Assembly: GCA_025456345.1 (NCBI GenBank)
Contig: JALOKU010000004.1
Coordinates: 57,100 to 121,099, forward strand
DNA from: Vicinamibacterales bacterium
Lineage (GTDB): Bacteria > Acidobacteriota > Vicinamibacteria > Vicinamibacterales > JAKQTR01
DNA: 64,000 bases
Direction: 5' to 3'
Position 1 is the stretch's first letter. The number at the start of each line of letters is the position of its first letter. This document shows positions 60,268 to 64,000 of this stretch, one piece after another. A model generated the notes under the pieces. The model saw only the letters and a list, made by a program, of their open reading frames with translations. It was not told where the DNA came from and made no database searches. Made by a program: the position numbers and the translations under genes.

Positions 60268-61557
60268 ATGACACGCAAACGGACGATGATGTGGATGTTC
60301 GCCTCGGTTGGTCTCATCGCGACAGCGGGCGCGGGTGTTGCGACCAGGGCCTCGACGGCGGCGAAGCCGAAGGTGACCACCGTCGAGGTGACCAGGGGAG
60401 ACCTCGTGCAGGCGATCAGCGCGGCGGGATCGCTCGAGGCGGTGACGACCGTCAACGTCGGCAGCCAGGTCTCCGGCGTCGTGCAGACGCTGTTCGCCGA
60501 CTACAACGACATCGTCCGCAAGGGCCAGACGCTGGCCCGTCTCGATCCCTCGCTGTTTCGGACGCAGGTTGAACAGGCCGAGGCGAACCTCGTCCGGGCC
60601 GAGGCCGACGTCGATCGCCTGAAGGTGGCGCGGGATGCGGCCAGGCTCGCGCTGGACCGGACGACCCGGCTGGCCGGGAAGCAGCTGGTCGCGGCGGCGG
60701 ATCTCGAAACGGCGCAGGTGGCAGTGGCTTCTGCCGAGGCGCAGGTCAAGTCGGCCCAGGCCTCGGTTGCGCAGGCGAGCGCGAGCGTGAACCAGGCCAG
60801 GGTGAACCTCGAGCACACCATCATCACATCGCCGATCGACGGCATCGTCATTTCGCGCGCGGTGGATACGGGTCAGACGGTGGCCGCGAGCATGCAGGCG
60901 CCGACGCTGTTCATCCTGGCCGCGGACCTGACCAAGATGCACCTGAACGCGAGCATCGACGAGTCGGATGTCGGCCAGATCGAGGCCGGGCAGCCCGTCA
61001 CGTTCCGGGTCGAGGCGTACCCGAACGAGAGCTTTGCGGGACGCGTCGCCCAGGTGCGGCTGCAGGCGGTGGTGTCGCAGAACGTGGTCACCTACGCGGC
61101 CGTCATCGACGTCGAGAACCCGGAGCTGAAGCTGAAGCCCGGCATGACGGCGACGGTCACCGTCGAGGTGGCCCGCCGCGACGATGCGCTGACGGTGCCG
61201 GCGGCGGCCCTGCGGTTCAGACCGACGGCGGCCCTGCTCGCCAGCCTGGGCGGCGCCTCCGGCGGGCCCGCGCCGTCCTGCGCCGGCGTGGCCAACTGCG
61301 GCACCCTGTGGATCTATGACGGGACGGGCATCCGCGGCGTGGCCGTACAGACCGGCATTACGAACGGCACCGCCGTTGAGATCCTCGGCACGGCGGTGGA
61401 GGAGGGCGCGGCCGCGGTGAGCGCGGTCACGCTGCCGGCGGCATCCTCGACAACCGTGACCTCGGCGGCCTCCTCCCCGTCGACGTCGCGCAGCCCCCTC
61501 CTGGGCTCGTCGCCTCCGCCACCTCCCTCCGGCGGCATGGGCGGCCCGCCGAGGTAA
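60268..61557 (+). CDS. Periplasmic adaptor subunit of an efflux/secretion pump (HlyD/MacA-like)
   Basis: VTRGDLVQAISAAGSLEAVTTVNVGSQVSGVVQTLFADYNDIVRKGQTLARLDPSLF ... ITSPIDGIVISRAVDTGQTVAASMQAPTLFILA. Confidence 0.88.
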   Translation: MTRKRTMMWMFASVGLIATAGAGVATRASTAAKPKVTTVEVTRGDLVQAISAAGSLEAVTTVNVGSQVSGVVQTLFADYNDIVRKGQTLARLDPSLFRTQVEQAEANLVRAEADVDRLKVARDAARLALDRTTRLAGKQLVAAADLETAQVAVASAEAQVKSAQASVAQASASVNQARVNLEHTIITSPIDGIVISRAVDTGQTVAASMQAPTLFILAADLTKMHLNASIDESDVGQIEAGQPVTFRVEAYPNESFAGRVAQVRLQAVVSQNVVTYAAVIDVENPELKLKPGMTATVTVEVARRDDALTVPAAALRFRPTAALLASLGGASGGPAPSCAGVANCGTLWIYDGTGIRGVAVQTGITNGTAVEILGTAVEEGAAAVSAVTLPAASSTTVTSAASSPSTSRSPLLGSSPPPPPSGGMGGPPR

Positions 61558-61618
61558 GGCGGGTGCGGGCGAGGCTTCTCGGGCGCAGGTGTGCCGCCGG
61601 GGAAGCCCGCGACCGTGT

Positions 61619-61624
61619 TAGACT
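61619..61624 (+). promoter_or_regulatory. Possible -10 box of glpT-like gene, near-leaderless
   Basis: TAGACT-N8-ATG (61633). Confidence 0.3.
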
Positions 61625-61632
61625 CCGCTCCC

Positions 61633-62967
61633 ATGATCGGATTCCTCAAGTCCGCCCCGGCAATCGAGCGGCTGCCTGTTCACGAGATCGATCCCGAGTA
61701 CAAACGCCTCCGCCGTCAGGTGTTCGCGGGCATCTTCCTCGGCTACGCCGCGTACTACCTCGTTCGCAACAACCTGGCGATCGCCATCCCCGACATCCTG
61801 AAGGTCCACCCGGAGTACTCGAAGGCGGCGCTCGGTACGGCGCTCACGGGTTCGTCGCTCGCGTACGGCGTCTCAAAATTCCTGATGGGATCGATCTCGG
61901 ACCGGAGCAATCCGCGGTACTTCCTCCCCCTCGGCCTCCTGCTGTCCGCGTCGATCATCGCGGCGACCGGGCTGTTCAAGGGCATCTTCGCCTCGCTCAC
62001 GCTGCTCCTGGTGCTTCAGACCCTCAACGGGTGGGTGCAGGGCATGGGCTGGCCCGCGTGCGGCAAGACCATGGTGCACTGGTTCAGCACGAATGAGCGC
62101 GGGACGGTCGTGTCGGTGTGGAACACCGCGCACAACGTCGGCGGCGGGCTTGTCTCGATGTTCGCGGGCCTTGGCGTCCTGATCTTCGCGGACTGGGGAG
62201 CGACGTTCTACTTCAACGCGATTGTGGCCGCCGGCGTAGCGCTGCTCGCGCTGGTCCTGTTGCGTGATACGCCGCAATCGTGCGGGCTGCCGCCGATCGA
62301 GGAGCATCGCAACGACTACCCGCCCGCCTACAGCGAGGCCCACGAGCGCAACTTTACGTTCCGCCAGATCTTCCTGGAGCACGTCCTGAACAACAAGTAC
62401 CTCTGGGCGATCGCCGTGGCGAACGCCTTCATGTACTTCGTGCGCTACGGCGTCGTGAACTGGATTCCGACGTACCTGCAGATGCACAAGGGATTCTCGT
62501 TCCAGCAGTCGAACGTGGGCTGGACCCTGTACGAGTTCGCCGCGATCCCCGGGACCATCGCCTGCGGGTGGGTGTCGGACAAGGTCTTCAAGAGCCGCCG
62601 GGCGCCGGCGACGATTCTGTTCATGGGCCTGACCCTGGTGGCCGTCGTCGTGTACTGGCTGAATATCAACGGGCCGCTGTGGATCGACTATGTGGCGCTC
62701 ATCTCGATCGGCTTCCTGATCTACGGGCCGATCATGCTCATCGGACTCCACGCCCTGGACCTGGTTCCCAAGAAAGCCGCCGGGACAGCCGCCGGGTTCA
62801 CCGGTTTCTTCGGGTATGTGTTCGGCTCCGCCATCGCCGGGACGGGTGTGGGATGGATCGCCGACCACTGGGGCTGGAACGGCGTCTTCATCACGATGGT
62901 GGTGTGCTGCGTCCTGACGATCGTGTTCAGCGCGATGACCCTCGGCCACACCCAGACCCGGGTCTGA
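61633..62967 (+). CDS. glpT: MFS organophosphate:phosphate antiporter (glycerol-3-phosphate transporter type)
   Basis: YKRLRRQVFAGIFLGYAAYYLVRNNLAIAIPDIL ... GMGWPACGKTMVHWFSTNERGTVVSVWNTAHNVGGG ... VPKKAAGTAAGFTGFFGYVFGS; next to glpD. Confidence 0.87.
   Translation: MIGFLKSAPAIERLPVHEIDPEYKRLRRQVFAGIFLGYAAYYLVRNNLAIAIPDILKVHPEYSKAALGTALTGSSLAYGVSKFLMGSISDRSNPRYFLPLGLLLSASIIAATGLFKGIFASLTLLLVLQTLNGWVQGMGWPACGKTMVHWFSTNERGTVVSVWNTAHNVGGGLVSMFAGLGVLIFADWGATFYFNAIVAAGVALLALVLLRDTPQSCGLPPIEEHRNDYPPAYSEAHERNFTFRQIFLEHVLNNKYLWAIAVANAFMYFVRYGVVNWIPTYLQMHKGFSFQQSNVGWTLYEFAAIPGTIACGWVSDKVFKSRRAPATILFMGLTLVAVVVYWLNINGPLWIDYVALISIGFLIYGPIMLIGLHALDLVPKKAAGTAAGFTGFFGYVFGSAIAGTGVGWIADHWGWNGVFITMVVCCVLTIVFSAMTLGHTQTRV
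62953..62966. repeat. Palindromic repeat family C, copy 2
   Basis: CAGACCCGGGTCTG (then ACCCCG); overlaps the 3' end and stop codon of the glpT-like gene. Confidence 0.9.
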
Positions 62968-62980
62968 CCCCGCCGTTACG

Positions 62981-64000
62981 CTAGGACAGGCGGAAACAGG
63001 CGGCGGTATCCTCGAACGCCGCCAACTGGCGGCGCTGCCAGGCGTCGCCTTCGCCGAGTTCGGCCGCCATCAGGCGGGCCACCTCAGGCGCCATCGCGAC
63101 GGCGGCCTTCGAGTTGAGGAACAGGGCGCGGCAGCGCCGGGCCAGCACATCCTCAACCGAGCGCGCCATCTCCACCCTCACGCCCCAAATCACCTCGGCC
63201 TTCGTGTAGGGCAGTGCCGGATGGAGGCGTTCACCCAACGGCGGGTGGGCGCGCATCAGGTCCTGGATGGCGAGGGCGTCGGAACCGTACACGCTGAGGG
63301 CGCCGAACTTCTCCGCGTGCGGATGGAACCCGTGGATGTTCAGCGTCCGTGTCACGCAGGTCTTCTCGGGCAGACGGGCCAGCATCGCGGCCTGGTTCAC
63401 GGCGTCCTCGGCCATGTGGCGGTAGGTGGTCCACTTGCCGCCGGCCACGGTGAGCAGGCCCGACCGCTCGATGTGAATCGTATGGTCTCGGGAGAGGGCC
63501 GCGGTGGACGCAGCGCCGTCGGCGCGGACAAGCGGCCTGATCCCGACCGACACGCTCAGCACGTCGTCGCGCGTCGGCGCCCGGTGGAGGTACTGGCCGG
63601 CGGTCTCGAGGATGAACGCCACTTCCTCGTCGAGCGCCCGCGGTTCCAGCGTCGGTTCGGCGATCGGCGTGTCGGTGGTGCCGACCAGCGTGTGGCCGTG
63701 CCAGGGGATGGCGAACATCACGCGGCCGTCGCGCGTGTGCGGCACCATGATCGCGCTCCGGCCCGGCAGGAACGACCGGTCGAACACGAGGTGGACGCCC
63801 TGGCTCGGCGCGATCATCGGCGCGGCATCCGGAACGATCAGCCGGCGCACGCCGTCCGCGAAGGGGCCCGTCGCGTTGATGACGGCCCGCGTGCTCACCC
63901 GAATCTCCTGACCGGTTTCCTCGTCGACGGCGATGACACCGTCCAGGAACCCGTCCGGTTCCCGTGTGAAACCGGTCACGCGCACGTAGTTGAGGAGCGT
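62981..64000 (-). CDS. glpD: Glycerol-3-phosphate dehydrogenase, truncated by window edge
   Basis: RAVINATGPFADGVRRLIVPDAAPMIAPSQGVHLVFDRSFLPGRSAIMVPHTRDGRVMFAIPWHGHTLVGTTDTPI ... LLTVAGGKWTTYRHMAEDAVN. Confidence 0.95.
   Translation of the reverse strand, partial: TLLNYVRVTGFTREPDGFLDGVIAVDEETGQEIRVSTRAVINATGPFADGVRRLIVPDAAPMIAPSQGVHLVFDRSFLPGRSAIMVPHTRDGRVMFAIPWHGHTLVGTTDTPIAEPTLEPRALDEEVAFILETAGQYLHRAPTRDDVLSVSVGIRPLVRADGAASTAALSRDHTIHIERSGLLTVAGGKWTTYRHMAEDAVNQAAMLARLPEKTCVTRTLNIHGFHPHAEKFGALSVYGSDALAIQDLMRAHPPLGERLHPALPYTKAEVIWGVRVEMARSVEDVLARRCRALFLNSKAAVAMAPEVARLMAAELGEGDAWQRRQLAAFEDTAACFRLS

Overview
A 64 kb, high-GC bacterial chromosomal window made almost entirely of conserved housekeeping genes. 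From gene content and overall character I suspect an Acidobacteriota-type genome, but this is inference and no taxonomic search was run. I recognise about 53 protein-coding genes, two tRNA genes (Gly-GCC, Cys-GCA), and several short palindromic or repetitive intergenic elements. The main blocks are: deoB-dgt; DUF177-rpmF-plsX-fabD-fabG-acpP-fabF; etfBA plus a membrane FeS oxidoreductase (EtfD-like); leuS-lptE-holA; alaS/recX/pilT/ilvE/kinase; hrcA-grpE-dnaJ-prmA without dnaK; a PBP1-type synthase and bshC; a PEGA-tailed pseudokinase overlapping carAB; comEC, mazG, ribF and cysS; a PAS-GGDEF-EAL protein with an unusual C-terminus; a GH78 rhamnosidase; and glpT/glpD. I see no CRISPR array, prophage, transposase, rRNA operon or recognisable defence island, and I do not claim a complete new system. 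The most interesting signals are (i) three families of dispersed palindromic intergenic repeats, at 4 of the 8 convergent gene junctions and directly upstream of several -10 boxes; (ii) a recurrent TAnnnT-N6-start promoter layout predicting leaderless mRNAs; (iii) a PEGA pseudokinase whose stop overlaps the carA start; and (iv) a GGDEF-EAL protein with a C-terminal transmembrane segment and an uncharacterised beta-rich domain. All homology calls come from reading the translations; no database search was run.
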